In this document: positions 33,589 to 43,150 of the stretch, in pieces
Layout of the letters: each line of letters opens with the position of its first letter
Position numbering within the stretch: the stretch's first letter is position 1
DNA from: JALZUE01 sp051251725
GTDB lineage: Bacteria; Pseudomonadota; Gammaproteobacteria; Enterobacterales; Alteromonadaceae
Length of the DNA: 64,000 nucleotides
Assembly: GCA_051251725.1 (NCBI GenBank)
Contig: JBPOFN010000001.1
Span: 248,001 to 312,000, forward strand
Direction of reading: 5' to 3'
Notes under the pieces: generated by a model
The model's input: the letters and a program-made list of their open reading frames with translations, nothing else
The model's database searches: none
What the model was told of the DNA's origin: nothing
Translations under genes and position numbers: made by a program

Positions 33589-34418
33589 GAATTTTTTAAC
33601 TCTACTGTAAATTGGTTATGAGTATTAATCGGCATTGCTTGCCGCACTCGTTTTAATTCGTCGACATTATAGGCGGCTGTAATACTACCTACGCCTTCGG
33701 GTAAACAAGCGATTATTTCTCCCCACGGTGAAATAATCATTGAATGTCCCCATGTGGTACGGCCATTTTCATGGCTGCCCTGTTGCCCTGCAGCAACTAT
33801 GTAACATTGATTTTCAATCGCCCGCGCTTGTAATAAAGCTTGCCAATGCGCCTGGCCAGTCACCGCGGTAAAAGCACTTGGTATCGTTATAATATCGACA
33901 CCGCGTTTAGCCAGCGACCGATATAACTCTGGAAAGCGTAAATCGTAACAAATACTTAAGCCAAGATTGGCAAAACCGGTTTGAACGCTAACCACTTCAT
34001 CGCCCGCAGCCGTGTAATTTGATTCATAATAACACTGTGTATTATCACTTACTGTAACATCGAATAAATGAATTTTATGATATTGCGTTAATAGCTGACC
34101 AGAAGATGAAAAAACACAACATGTATTGGTAAATTTTTCTGCATCTTTCGCCAATAAAGGGATAGAACCCGCGACTAAAGTTATTTGATGTTTTCGCGCT
34201 AAGTTCGCTAATTTTTTTTGTAAATAATCACTGTGTTGGCTTTGTTTTGCTAAAGCCAGCAACGCATCATCTTGACCACCAAAATATAAACAACATTCAG
34301 GTAACACCACAATATGTTCTTTAGCAATGTCCAGTGCCGTCAGTAAATTATCAATAACCGATAAATTTTTATCGACATCAGGAACTGAGGTCATTTGCAG
34401 CGCCGTTAATTTAACCAT
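33585..34418 (-). CDS. Carbon-nitrogen hydrolase (nitrilase family, Nit/YhcX-like)
   Basis: The 277-residue protein has the Glu-Lys-Cys triad of the nitrilase superfamily: Glu41 (LPECC), Lys115 (YHKIHLFD) and Cys157 (SICYDLRFPELYR). Proteins of this branch, related to eukaryotic Nit1/NitFhit, act as deaminated-glutathione amidases; that activity is inferred. I chose the third clustered ATG (34418; others at 34430 and 34421) because GAGA lies 6 nt upstream and family members begin MxKLxALQM. It overlaps the yhdP stop by eight bases. Confidence 0.88.
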   Translation of the reverse strand: MVKLTALQMTSVPDVDKNLSVIDNLLTALDIAKEHIVVLPECCLYFGGQDDALLALAKQSQHSDYLQKKLANLARKHQITLVAGSIPLLAKDAEKFTNTCCVFSSSGQLLTQYHKIHLFDVTVSDNTQCYYESNYTAAGDEVVSVQTGFANLGLSICYDLRFPELYRSLAKRGVDIITIPSAFTAVTGQAHWQALLQARAIENQCYIVAAGQQGSHENGRTTWGHSMIISPWGEIIACLPEGVGSITAAYNVDELKRVRQAMPINTHNQFTVELKNS

Positions 34419-37400
34419 CATTATTCTCATAAATAGGTGCGTATTGCTTTAACGGCGTAATTTTAGTTTCACCTGATGAGCTTGGCGCGGGTATAAATTC
34501 AACTTCTTTTGGCGGCGTTGAACGGCCAACACTAATATTTTTATTTTTGCGGTTTACTTCTTTTAGATCCGGCTCTTCAATGGAGCCGGTCAGCTCAAAA
34601 GTAAACTCTGACACTACATTGGAGGTGATCACTTCATCGATAGCAACCCCAGCAATAATTGCAACAGGGTTTAACGTTGCGATCCAACCTAGCACCGGCA
34701 AACTCGACGTTAAATTCGGTTTATACGACATCCGATAATCCAAGCCACCACTCATCAAGTTGGTATTGCCTTTCATCCATAAATCGCCAGCTGAGCCTTT
34801 CATTTTCATGTTGTCGGTATAGATCACGCCATTTTCAATCACTGAATCACCTTTAATCTGGCTGTAAAACATGCCATCACTAAAAATATCACGAAAATCA
34901 AACGTTAACTTTCTCACTAAAGACTGCAAACTGAGAATAGAAAAAATTCTGGCCGCATCACTAACATCCGCTAAATAACCCGCATTCAGTTCGCTGTGTA
35001 TTTGTCCGTTTAATGAATTAAAAGCAAAGTCATTAAAACCGCCTAACCAATTAATATCAAAATTAAGTTCGGCGCCACTGTCTTTAATAATGGAGGCAAA
35101 CCCCATTTTATCCATTTCGCTTTCAATTTTTTTAATGGCTAAATCACCGGAAATTTGGGTGCTAGAATAATCGTCTTCCATCAACCACTGTCCTGATATT
35201 TTAAAATCGATACCTTTACGCTGAGCTTGAAAGTTTTTTAATTTTAGTAGTTTCTCCGTTTCTTTTTTAATATCAAAAGAAACCTTACCAAAGTCGAACT
35301 TACCTAATTTGCAGCTACCACAGTTAAAACTAATCGGTGGCATATTAACAAAAAGCATTTGATTGTCACTGTGATTAATGACACTGGCAACACTCGCTTT
35401 TTTAGCCGCGTTTGCCTTATCAGATGCGGTATAATCCGTATTACTTTTATCAAACCGGCCTTTTTCATATTGTTCAATCACTAACTCTTGTGCTAATTCA
35501 GCTAATGCTTCTTGTGTTTCTTGTTCAGCAATATTTAAGAAATCAAGATTGATATCTACCCCTTGTTGATGCCAATCAGGATAAAATTTAATTTGGCTAC
35601 GTAGCTCTTTAGCATTCATTTCCAGTTGCCACCAATTACTGTGGTCTACTAAGTTAAATGAAACATCGTTAAATTGCTGCGCAAATAAAGTTAAGCTACC
35701 AACGGTACCGCGGATCCGCTCAGGTTGGCCTAACAGGCTTTGTTCGTTGCCTTTGTTATCTGGAATGGCCGCTAAAACATCAGAGACAAATGGTTGCCAT
35801 TCACTGACACTGGCGTTTTCCAGCATAGTGGTGATATGAAAACCCTCTAGCGGCATCATCATTTTTTCTTTTCCTAAGACTAAATGAGCGCGTCTAAATG
35901 CGGTGTCTTTATGGCTTAAGTCGCCATAAAAACTAAGCTGTTCGTCAAGCTTCACCTGTATATTAGAACTACCACCGCCGCCTTCAACATCAGCACTTAA
36001 GGTTGAACTTTGGCCTGATAATTTACGGTACGGTGGCGGTAAATGAAAAGCATTTTTGCTTAAGTTTGACGACAAACCTAATTGATAAGAAAACTCACCA
36101 TGATGTGGGTTAAATAACGAAAGCTCCCCTTGCCAGTCAAGTTCGCCATCAATATATTTTTGCAAACTTTCTGGTAACTCGATACGCCAAAGCTCTTTTC
36201 TCCAAACCCCGTGAAATTTCAATGAGGTCAGATAAAAATCTTTATAATCTTTGGCGTCAACATGAAAAGTGATTGGCATACCGCGCCAGTTTGCCCGTAA
36301 TTCAGCGACTTTAATAACATCATTACGAAATGAAAGCTCACCATATAAATTGGAAAAAAGCATTTCAGGAGAAGTAAGTTGCAGATCATTATCAGAAAAT
36401 TTTATTTTGCCTTGTGCTACTGCCGCGTCACTATTATTTAACGGTAGGTTAAGTGAAAATTCGCCAGAAATAGGTTCGCTAAAAACAGCCGTATTTAATA
36501 CTTCGCCGACAGAATTAGCCAATGAGCTACCATTCATCAAGGCAGCAACGTGCTCTGGTAACTGCTTGGTAAAACCAGCAGATACCGTTAATATTTGCTC
36601 GTTAGCGAGATCGGCAATCGCCACTTCAACGCCATTAACAGCTAAACCTGCTAACGTACCTGAATGGGCCGTGATCAACATACTGTTATTGGTAAAGTCT
36701 AAAGTCGCGTCTAACTTATCAATCGCGGGCCAGCTATCATCAAAGACAAAGTGGCTACCTAACAATTTAGCATTAACATTAAATAAGCCTGGTTTATCAG
36801 TAAACGGGAAATCGTTGAACTTGCCATCAAAGATAATTTCAGCCTCACTTAATTGCCCATCGGTAATGGCGCGATCCAAATAATTAACCAAATCATTTCC
36901 CATCAACAAAGGCGGATAATAATGTTTAGCAAACTTACCCTTGCCATTATCAACATGTGCCAATAATGCCATCGCCGCTTCACCCGTTTTCGGAATATTG
37001 ACGGTTACATCGCCGGAGAAACTTAATTCATCTGAGCTTAGCGAAATATCATTAACTTGCGCTAATAGCCCGTCATCTATCGTTAATAACGTTTGCGCCC
37101 TTAGTTGATTGTAAGGTATTGGCCGATTAAAGTGCGGACCAAAGTCCAAAGCCCCATCTTCACCTTCAACATCAATGAGCACTTTATTTCTTTGGTAAGC
37201 GATAGTGCCTGAGAGCCTCTCGACACCCGGAATACTATTATGATAATCAATTGAGATATCTTTATAGTCAGTGACAATTTTCAAATCTTGTTGATATTTA
37301 AAAAAGATATTCTCTAGATAGCCAACCGCGCCAAGGTCTGCCAAGGTCGATTGGGTATTAATATCGTCAAAGAATAGAGGGTTTAATGCTAGCGCACTTT

Positions 37401-38424
37401 CAATATCAAGCTGCGAAATAAAACCAGAAAAATTGCCATAAGCAAGATGAGCATTAAATTCAAATGCCTGGCGATTATTATCGTTTACTTGCCAATGAAT
37501 GGGCGACGAATAAATACCTAAATAGTCATAAGAGTCAGAAGCTTCAATAACAAAATAACCTTTATCTAACGTTAATTTTTTCGCTGCTTGTCCCTGTAAC
37601 CAAGAGATATGATTTTCGCCCAAATTAACAATTAGTTGCTTGGCGGTACCTTTTTCTATTTTTAACCACGACTGAAAATTAATCGCTGACTCGGTACCAT
37701 TATCAGTCACTATAAAGTCATTTAACCAAGGAGAAATATCGATATTATTAGCTTCAAAATACGCTTGTCCCGACAATTTTTCTTGGCTATTACCATCTAT
37801 ATCAATCAGTAATTTTAACTTTTTAGAAGATAGGCCATTAACAATAACTTCTCCTTTACCTTGATGTTTTTTCCCTTTATTCATCCATGATAATTGTGAA
37901 ATAGATAAGTTTTGTATGCTCCCCGCAACTAAGATGCTAACTTGACTGTTATTGATTTTAAAACGCGGAATTTGCGTTAAAAACAAATCAGATAATTGTT
38001 CTAGGATGACTCGATCGCCTGAATTTTTAGGCTTGTTATCAATATTTTTAGGGTCAATAAATACTTTCGCTTGATCGATAGTAAAATTAGTCGTGATCAG
38101 CTGACGATGTTGTAAACTCTTCCAAAAATCAATTTCAACCTCAAAATTTCCAATAAAAATCTCAAGGCCACCAGCATTAACTAAAGAAATTTTTTCAACT
38201 AATAAGGTTGGCCCTTTAGCTGCCCAGCCGGTATTTAAATGACCAATAACAACATTTGTTTGGTAGGTATCATTAATATAATTTTGTAAGTCAGTACGAT
38301 AATTTTGAGCATAAGGTAAAAACAGCCGCAAGCAACTGATCAGTACAGCAATCGCGACTAATAAAATAGCGATACTTTTGTACAGCCACCTCAAACTATA
38401 ATGAAGTACCTTGCTTGTTTTCAT
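34411..38424 (-). CDS. yhdP: AsmA-like outer-membrane lipid transport protein YhdP
   Basis: YhdP is one of the AsmA-like bridge proteins (with TamB and YdbH) that move phospholipids toward the outer membrane in E. coli. The 1337-residue protein has one N-terminal membrane anchor (residues about 15-35) and a long beta-rich periplasmic body (DUF3971 then AsmA-like C-terminal domain, with LDYRMSYKPNLTSSLPVLGWIATLNPVAIIAGVAID near 1250-1285). E. coli YhdP is 1266 residues. It follows rng after two bases. Confidence 0.95.
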   Translation of the reverse strand: MKTSKVLHYSLRWLYKSIAILLVAIAVLISCLRLFLPYAQNYRTDLQNYINDTYQTNVVIGHLNTGWAAKGPTLLVEKISLVNAGGLEIFIGNFEVEIDFWKSLQHRQLITTNFTIDQAKVFIDPKNIDNKPKNSGDRVILEQLSDLFLTQIPRFKINNSQVSILVAGSIQNLSISQLSWMNKGKKHQGKGEVIVNGLSSKKLKLLIDIDGNSQEKLSGQAYFEANNIDISPWLNDFIVTDNGTESAINFQSWLKIEKGTAKQLIVNLGENHISWLQGQAAKKLTLDKGYFVIEASDSYDYLGIYSSPIHWQVNDNNRQAFEFNAHLAYGNFSGFISQLDIESALALNPLFFDDINTQSTLADLGAVGYLENIFFKYQQDLKIVTDYKDISIDYHNSIPGVERLSGTIAYQRNKVLIDVEGEDGALDFGPHFNRPIPYNQLRAQTLLTIDDGLLAQVNDISLSSDELSFSGDVTVNIPKTGEAAMALLAHVDNGKGKFAKHYYPPLLMGNDLVNYLDRAITDGQLSEAEIIFDGKFNDFPFTDKPGLFNVNAKLLGSHFVFDDSWPAIDKLDATLDFTNNSMLITAHSGTLAGLAVNGVEVAIADLANEQILTVSAGFTKQLPEHVAALMNGSSLANSVGEVLNTAVFSEPISGEFSLNLPLNNSDAAVAQGKIKFSDNDLQLTSPEMLFSNLYGELSFRNDVIKVAELRANWRGMPITFHVDAKDYKDFYLTSLKFHGVWRKELWRIELPESLQKYIDGELDWQGELSLFNPHHGEFSYQLGLSSNLSKNAFHLPPPYRKLSGQSSTLSADVEGGGGSSNIQVKLDEQLSFYGDLSHKDTAFRRAHLVLGKEKMMMPLEGFHITTMLENASVSEWQPFVSDVLAAIPDNKGNEQSLLGQPERIRGTVGSLTLFAQQFNDVSFNLVDHSNWWQLEMNAKELRSQIKFYPDWHQQGVDINLDFLNIAEQETQEALAELAQELVIEQYEKGRFDKSNTDYTASDKANAAKKASVASVINHSDNQMLFVNMPPISFNCGSCKLGKFDFGKVSFDIKKETEKLLKLKNFQAQRKGIDFKISGQWLMEDDYSSTQISGDLAIKKIESEMDKMGFASIIKDSGAELNFDINWLGGFNDFAFNSLNGQIHSELNAGYLADVSDAARIFSILSLQSLVRKLTFDFRDIFSDGMFYSQIKGDSVIENGVIYTDNMKMKGSAGDLWMKGNTNLMSGGLDYRMSYKPNLTSSLPVLGWIATLNPVAIIAGVAIDEVITSNVVSEFTFELTGSIEEPDLKEVNRKNKNISVGRSTPPKEVEFIPAPSSSGETKITPLKQYAPIYENNDG

Positions 38425-38426
38425 GA

Positions 38427-39902
38427 CTACATCATTACCACGTCAAATTGCTCTTGATTATACATTGGCTCAGTTTGTACTTTAATTTGCTTGCCGATAA
38501 ACACTTCTAACTCAGCAAGGTGATGATATTCATCATTAATTAACGACTCACTCACTGCCGACGAAGCATAAACAATAAATTTATCCGCATCGTAAGCTCT
38601 TTTCACACGCACGATTTCTCGTAATATTTCAAAGCAAACCGTTTCAACCGTTTTTAATTGGCCGCGACCATTACAGACCTCACATTCGCCACAAAGAATA
38701 TGCTCAAGGCTTTCACGGGTACGCTTGCGAGTCATTTCCACCAAACCTAATGGTGAAAAGTCATGAATATTAAATTTAACTTTATCTTTTGAGAGCGCAC
38801 TTTCAAGGCTATGTAACACACGATGACGATGCTCTTTACTCACCATATCGATAAAATCAATAATGATAATACCGCCCAAGTTGCGCAGCCTTAATTGGCG
38901 GGCAATCGCTTGAGTTGCTTCAATATTAGTATTAAAAATAGTTTCTTCAAGATTACGATGGCCAACAAAACCACCGGTATTAATATCGATAGTGGTCATC
39001 GCTTCCGTTTGATCTATGATCAATGAACCGCCAGACTTTAAGTTTATTTTGCGATGTAAAGCCCGCTGAATTTCTTGTTCAACATCAAATAAGTCGAAAA
39101 TAGGACGCTCACCCGGATAATATTCGGTGACTTTCGATAATTCCGGCACAAACTCTTCGGTAAACTCCATTAACTCATCATAAGTTAATTTTGAATCGAC
39201 TCGAATGCGCTCTAATTCAATACCAACAAAATCACGTAGCACTCGAAAGGCTAAGGACAGATCTTGATAAATGGGCGCTTTGGTTTGACGGCGCTTTTTC
39301 CGCTCCACCACTTTTAGCCACAAGCGCCTTAAAAAATCAGCATCGTGTTTTAATTCTTCATCACCTACGCCCTCGGCAGCTGTGCGAACAATAAAGCCAT
39401 GAGTGTCGTCACAATAAGGGGTGACAATATTTTTTAAGCGCCGGCGTTCGGTATCATCTTCTATCCGCTGTGAAATACCAGCATGGCTGGCATCAGGCAT
39501 TAAAACTAAATAGCGCGATGCGATAGTGATATCTGTGGTTAATCTTGCGCCTTTGGTACCCAGCGGATCTTTCACCACTTGTACCATTAACAGCTGCCCT
39601 TCATGCACTAAGCTTTTAATATCAGGGACTTGTTCATTGGCAGTGTCTTTACTACCATCTTCATTGAGAATGAGTTTCGATTTAATATCAGCCGCATGCA
39701 AAAATGCCGCTTTGTCTAAATTAATATCAACAAATGCCGCCTGCATGCCAGGTAAGACTCTAATCACCTTACCTAAATAGATATTACCAACTAAACCGCG
39801 TTTCGATTCACGTTCAACATGAACTTCTTGCAAGACCCCATTTTCAATTAAGGCAACGCGGGTTTCACTTGGGGTAACATTGATGAGTAATTCGCCGCTC
39901 AC
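38427..39902 (-). CDS. rng: Ribonuclease G
   Basis: RNase G matures the 5' end of 16S rRNA and degrades some mRNAs. The 491-residue protein has an S1 domain near the N-terminus (KRGLVGNIYLGKVIRVLPGMQAAFVDI), the RNase H-like catalytic region with TIDINTGGFVG, and IIIDFIDM for metal binding. The Zn-link cysteines are in CGECEVCNGRG. It lacks the long C-terminal scaffold of RNase E, so it is RNase G. It overlaps maf by four bases. Confidence 0.97.
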   Translation of the reverse strand: MSGELLINVTPSETRVALIENGVLQEVHVERESKRGLVGNIYLGKVIRVLPGMQAAFVDINLDKAAFLHAADIKSKLILNEDGSKDTANEQVPDIKSLVHEGQLLMVQVVKDPLGTKGARLTTDITIASRYLVLMPDASHAGISQRIEDDTERRRLKNIVTPYCDDTHGFIVRTAAEGVGDEELKHDADFLRRLWLKVVERKKRRQTKAPIYQDLSLAFRVLRDFVGIELERIRVDSKLTYDELMEFTEEFVPELSKVTEYYPGERPIFDLFDVEQEIQRALHRKINLKSGGSLIIDQTEAMTTIDINTGGFVGHRNLEETIFNTNIEATQAIARQLRLRNLGGIIIIDFIDMVSKEHRHRVLHSLESALSKDKVKFNIHDFSPLGLVEMTRKRTRESLEHILCGECEVCNGRGQLKTVETVCFEILREIVRVKRAYDADKFIVYASSAVSESLINDEYHHLAELEVFIGKQIKVQTEPMYNQEQFDVVMM

Positions 39903-40483
39903 ATCGATACTCCTAATTTAAATTCTGCTGCTTGGCCGCATTGTTTTAATAACTCGGCTGTTTCATATAAAGGTAGGCCAACTACTGAAGAATAACTACC
40001 TTCAATGCCGATAATAAATTGCCCGCCGATACCTTGAATTGCATATGAGCCGGCTTTATCTTGTGGCTCGCCCGTGCGCCAATACTGCTGAATTTCGTCT
40101 GCGGTTAAGTTTTTAAAATCAACGTAGGTAGTGACTACTTGGCTGACGACTTGTTGCTGATGAACAACCGCAATCGCAGTATAAACTTGATGGCGCTGGC
40201 CTGATAACTTTTGCAACATGCGTGCGCTGTCAGCTTGATCGTTTGGCTTACCTAAAATTTCGCCAGCAATCACCACGCTCGTATCTGAGCCTAAAACATA
40301 GTCGTTTGGGTATTTAGCTGCGACCGCTTGTGCTTTTTCAATCGCTAAGCGCTGAACATAAGCAGAGGGAATTTCTTGTGCTTGAACCGACTCGTCAATA
40401 TCTGCACTGTCACAAATAAAGTTCAAGCCAAGTTGTTCAAGCAACTCTTTTCGTCGTGGTGATTTAGACGCCAAAATGATCAA
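39899..40483 (-). CDS. maf: Maf-family nucleotide pyrophosphatase (YhdE type)
   Basis: Maf proteins hydrolyse noncanonical or excess nucleotides; the YhdE branch acts on dTTP and UTP. The 194-residue protein shows the N-terminal loop ASKSPRRKELLEQLG, the catalytic region YVLGSDTSVVI, and GSYSSVVGLPLYE. It sits between mreD and rng, the conserved place of yhdE. Confidence 0.95.
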   Translation of the reverse strand: MIILASKSPRRKELLEQLGLNFICDSADIDESVQAQEIPSAYVQRLAIEKAQAVAAKYPNDYVLGSDTSVVIAGEILGKPNDQADSARMLQKLSGQRHQVYTAIAVVHQQQVVSQVVTTYVDFKNLTADEIQQYWRTGEPQDKAGSYAIQGIGGQFIIGIEGSYSSVVGLPLYETAELLKQCGQAAEFKLGVSM

Positions 40484-40495
40484 CTGCAGGCTTCC

Positions 40496-40975
40496 TTATT
40501 TAATTTGAAAATGTCGTCGAACTTTTCGCAGCAAAAGAAATAACCATGGCCACAAAATAATGGTGCTCGCGACCGGATATAAATAGCTAGGTAAAAAGAC
40601 TCCGCCGGTTAAAAAGCGTTGCAACCAAAAAACTAATAAATGATATAACGCAGCTAAAACGCCAACAATTAATGCTTGTTGCCAAACTGAAAAATTACGG
40701 ATTTTTTGATAATTAACCACAGCAATATAAACTGAAATAGCCATGGCGGCGGCATGAACACCTAACACTGAGCCAAGTAAAATATCTAAGATTAAACCTA
40801 ACACACCTGCGGTTACCACATTTACTCGATTCGGTAATGCGATCGCCCAATAAATAAGCGTTACTAAAACCCAGTCAGGTCGAAATACATCGATACTAAG
40901 CGGCATCGGCATAATGCTAACAATCAACGCCAGTAATAATGTTAATAAAATAATAATGCCGTTATTCGCTAACAT
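40496..40975 (-). CDS. mreD: Rod shape-determining protein MreD
   Basis: MreD is a small inner-membrane component of the elongasome. The 159-residue hydrophobic protein has five membrane segments, typical of the family. Its start overlaps the mreC stop by 14 bp, so the pair is translationally coupled. Confidence 0.94.
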   Translation of the reverse strand: MLANNGIIILLTLLLALIVSIMPMPLSIDVFRPDWVLVTLIYWAIALPNRVNVVTAGVLGLILDILLGSVLGVHAAAMAISVYIAVVNYQKIRNFSVWQQALIVGVLAALYHLLVFWLQRFLTGGVFLPSYLYPVASTIILWPWLFLLLRKVRRHFQIK

Positions 40976-41849
40976 TGTTATCTCCGGCGCTTGCAGGTTT
41001 AGCCGTGTTTTTCGTTTGCGCTGAACGAGCCGTTTCTGGCCATAACAGCAATAAATATCTTAATCTGTCTATTTGCGCAATGGGTGTGCTGTAAACACGA
41101 GCAAATGGCCGTGATTCATCTTGCTTAACAAAATCAACTTTGGCGACCGGATAACCTTCTGGATACTTACCACCTAAGCCTGAGGTCACTAATAAATCAC
41201 CCACTTTAACATCAAGACTATGTGGCACATGGTTTTGAATCAGTCGGTCAACACGGCCGCTACCGGAAGAAACCATACGAACACCATTGCGGATAATGCG
41301 CACCGGCACGCCGTGAGTAACATCAGTAATCAATATAACTCGGCTGCTTGTCGCGCCAACGTGTAAAACTTGGCCAACCACCCCTTTGTCGTCAATTACC
41401 GCTTGGCCTTCAAAAACACCGTTGTTGGCACCGCGATTAATCACAACTTGGTGACTATAAGGATCGCTATCAACAGAAATAATTTCAGCGACCATTTTTT
41501 TTAAGTCGGTTTTTAACGGCGAAGCTAACAGTTGTCGCAATCTTTCATTCTCTTTTTTCAGAATATCTAACTGCATTGCTTGTTCAGAAAAGATCACATG
41601 TTCCGCTTGATAACGTTGGTTTTCAGCCATTAAACGCTGACGCACAACGAGGTTTTCCCCCATCCAAGTGATGACTTGTTTAGGTGAATTAGCGAGATAC
41701 TGCAAAGGACTAACAAAAGATTGTAAATAGCTTCTGACGGTTTCAAAGCTATTCAATTTATTATCGAAGAAAATTAACAGGGCAGAACAACACAGCACCA
41801 AAACGAGTCGGTGCTGTGAGGAGGGTCCGGATTTGAATATTGGCGTCAT
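40962..41849 (-). CDS. mreC: Cell shape-determining protein MreC
   Basis: MreC organises PBP2-RodA in the elongasome from the periplasm. The 295-residue protein has an N-terminal membrane helix (HRLVLVLCCSALLIFFDN), a coiled coil at about residues 70-112, and the beta-rich MreC domain (VISVDSDPYSHQVVINRGANNGVFEGQ). It starts 58 bp after mreB. Confidence 0.96.
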   Translation of the reverse strand: MTPIFKSGPSSQHRLVLVLCCSALLIFFDNKLNSFETVRSYLQSFVSPLQYLANSPKQVITWMGENLVVRQRLMAENQRYQAEHVIFSEQAMQLDILKKENERLRQLLASPLKTDLKKMVAEIISVDSDPYSHQVVINRGANNGVFEGQAVIDDKGVVGQVLHVGATSSRVILITDVTHGVPVRIIRNGVRMVSSGSGRVDRLIQNHVPHSLDVKVGDLLVTSGLGGKYPEGYPVAKVDFVKQDESRPFARVYSTPIAQIDRLRYLLLLWPETARSAQTKNTAKPASAGDNNVSE

Positions 41850-41907
41850 CGAGAATTTATTTTCTCTTATTCACTATATTACTGTGACTTAAGCAAAACG
41901 ATGGTGT

Positions 41908-42951
41908 TTATTCGTAAGAGAATAAATCACCGCCATGCATATCAATCATTTCAATGGCTTTACCGCCACCTCGAGCAACACAAGTTAATGGATCATCAGC
42001 AACAACAACTGGAATGCCTGTTTCTTCCATTAATAAACGGTCTAAGTCTTTTAATAAAGCGCCGCCACCGGTTAATACCATACCGCGCTCAGAAATATCT
42101 GACGCCAGTTCTGGTGGTGATTGCTCTAATGCCACCATAATCGCACTAACAATACCTGATAATGGTTCTTGTAATGCTTCAAGAATTTCATTGCTATTTA
42201 GCGTAAAGCTACGCGGAACCCCTTCAGCAAGGTTACGACCACGCACTTCAATTTCAAAAACTTCATCACCTGGGTAAGCCGAGCCGATTTCATGTTTAAT
42301 ACGCTCAGCGGTTGCTTCACCAATTAAACTACCGAAATTACGACGCACATAGTTGATAATCGCTTCGTCAAATTTATCACCACCAATACGAACCGATGAT
42401 GAATACACCACACCATTAAGTGAGATAATACCCACTTCGGTAGTACCGCCACCGATATCAACAACCATAGAACCTGTCGCTTCAGAAACCGGCATACCGG
42501 CACCAATAGCTGCTGCCATAGGCTCGTCAATTAAATATACTTCACGGGCACCTGCACCTTCAGCTGATTCTTTAATCGCACGGCGTTCTACTTGCGTTGA
42601 ACCACAAGGTACACAAACTAAAACACGTGGGCTCGGACGTAAAAAATTATTACTGTGCACTTGCTTGATGAAATGCTGCAACATTTTTTCAGTGACAAAA
42701 AAGTTAGCAATTACACCGTCTTTCATCGGACGAATCGCTTCAATATTACCCGGTGTTCTACCCAACATTTGCTTAGCCGCTGTTCCTACGGCTGCAACAC
42801 TTTTTGAGCCGCCTGAGCGATCTTGGCGAATAGCCACAACTGAAGGTTCGTTTAATACGATACCTTGGTCTTTAACATAAATAAGTGTATTGGCTGTTCC
42901 TAAATCGATTGATAAATCGTTAGAAAACATTCCGCGTAATTTCTTAAACAT
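41908..42951 (-). CDS. mreB: Rod shape-determining actin homologue MreB
   Basis: MreB forms membrane-bound antiparallel filaments that guide sidewall synthesis. The 347-residue protein has actin phosphate motifs SIDLGTANTLIY (residues about 14-25), VDIGGGTTEVG and the adenosine motif MVLTGGGALLKD. The N-terminus MFKKLRGMFSND is the usual amphipathic membrane-targeting helix. It heads mreBCD-maf-rng-yhdP-nit-tldD and lies just downstream of the msh terminators. Confidence 0.98.
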   Translation of the reverse strand: MFKKLRGMFSNDLSIDLGTANTLIYVKDQGIVLNEPSVVAIRQDRSGGSKSVAAVGTAAKQMLGRTPGNIEAIRPMKDGVIANFFVTEKMLQHFIKQVHSNNFLRPSPRVLVCVPCGSTQVERRAIKESAEGAGAREVYLIDEPMAAAIGAGMPVSEATGSMVVDIGGGTTEVGIISLNGVVYSSSVRIGGDKFDEAIINYVRRNFGSLIGEATAERIKHEIGSAYPGDEVFEIEVRGRNLAEGVPRSFTLNSNEILEALQEPLSGIVSAIMVALEQSPPELASDISERGMVLTGGGALLKDLDRLLMEETGIPVVVADDPLTCVARGGGKAIEMIDMHGGDLFSYE

Positions 42952-43077
42952 AAGTTTGAAGTGTCCTTTACCTGCCCAAAAGCTGACTTAATGCAACTTC
43001 CGACTACTACATAACAAGAAGTTATTTTAATCCAGCAATCATAACCCAGTATTGTAGGTAAGTAATATCTGAAATGT

Positions 43078-43110
43078 AAAAAAAGCTAAAAAAAGTGCTG
43101 TTTTTTAGCT
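43078..43110 (-). terminator. Rho-independent terminator of the msh cluster
   Basis: AGCTAAAAAA pairs with TTTTTTAGCT (10 bp) around a 7-nt loop, followed on the minus strand by T7. It ends the mshQ transcript about 40 nt after the stop, upstream of the mreB promoter region. Confidence 0.85.
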
Positions 43111-43113
43111 TAA

Positions 43114-43149
43114 CTGCCGATTATTTTTTGAGAATCGAAATAATCGCAG
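43114..43149 (-). repeat. Second hairpin directly after the mshQ stop
   Basis: CTGC-GATTATTT arms (one extra C on one side) pair around TTTGAGAATCG. It lies one base after the mshQ stop codon and is followed by the terminator at 43078-43110, giving two tandem hairpins at the 3' end of the msh transcript. Confidence 0.7.
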
Positions 43150-43150
43150 A

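Noticed and set aside
36269..36883. 204-codon plus-strand frame inside yhdP
   Set aside because: It lies wholly within yhdP on the other strand and has no recognisable domain; it is a shadow frame.
42353..42880. 175-codon plus-strand frame inside mreB
   Set aside because: It is antisense to the highly conserved actin motifs of MreB; a shadow frame.
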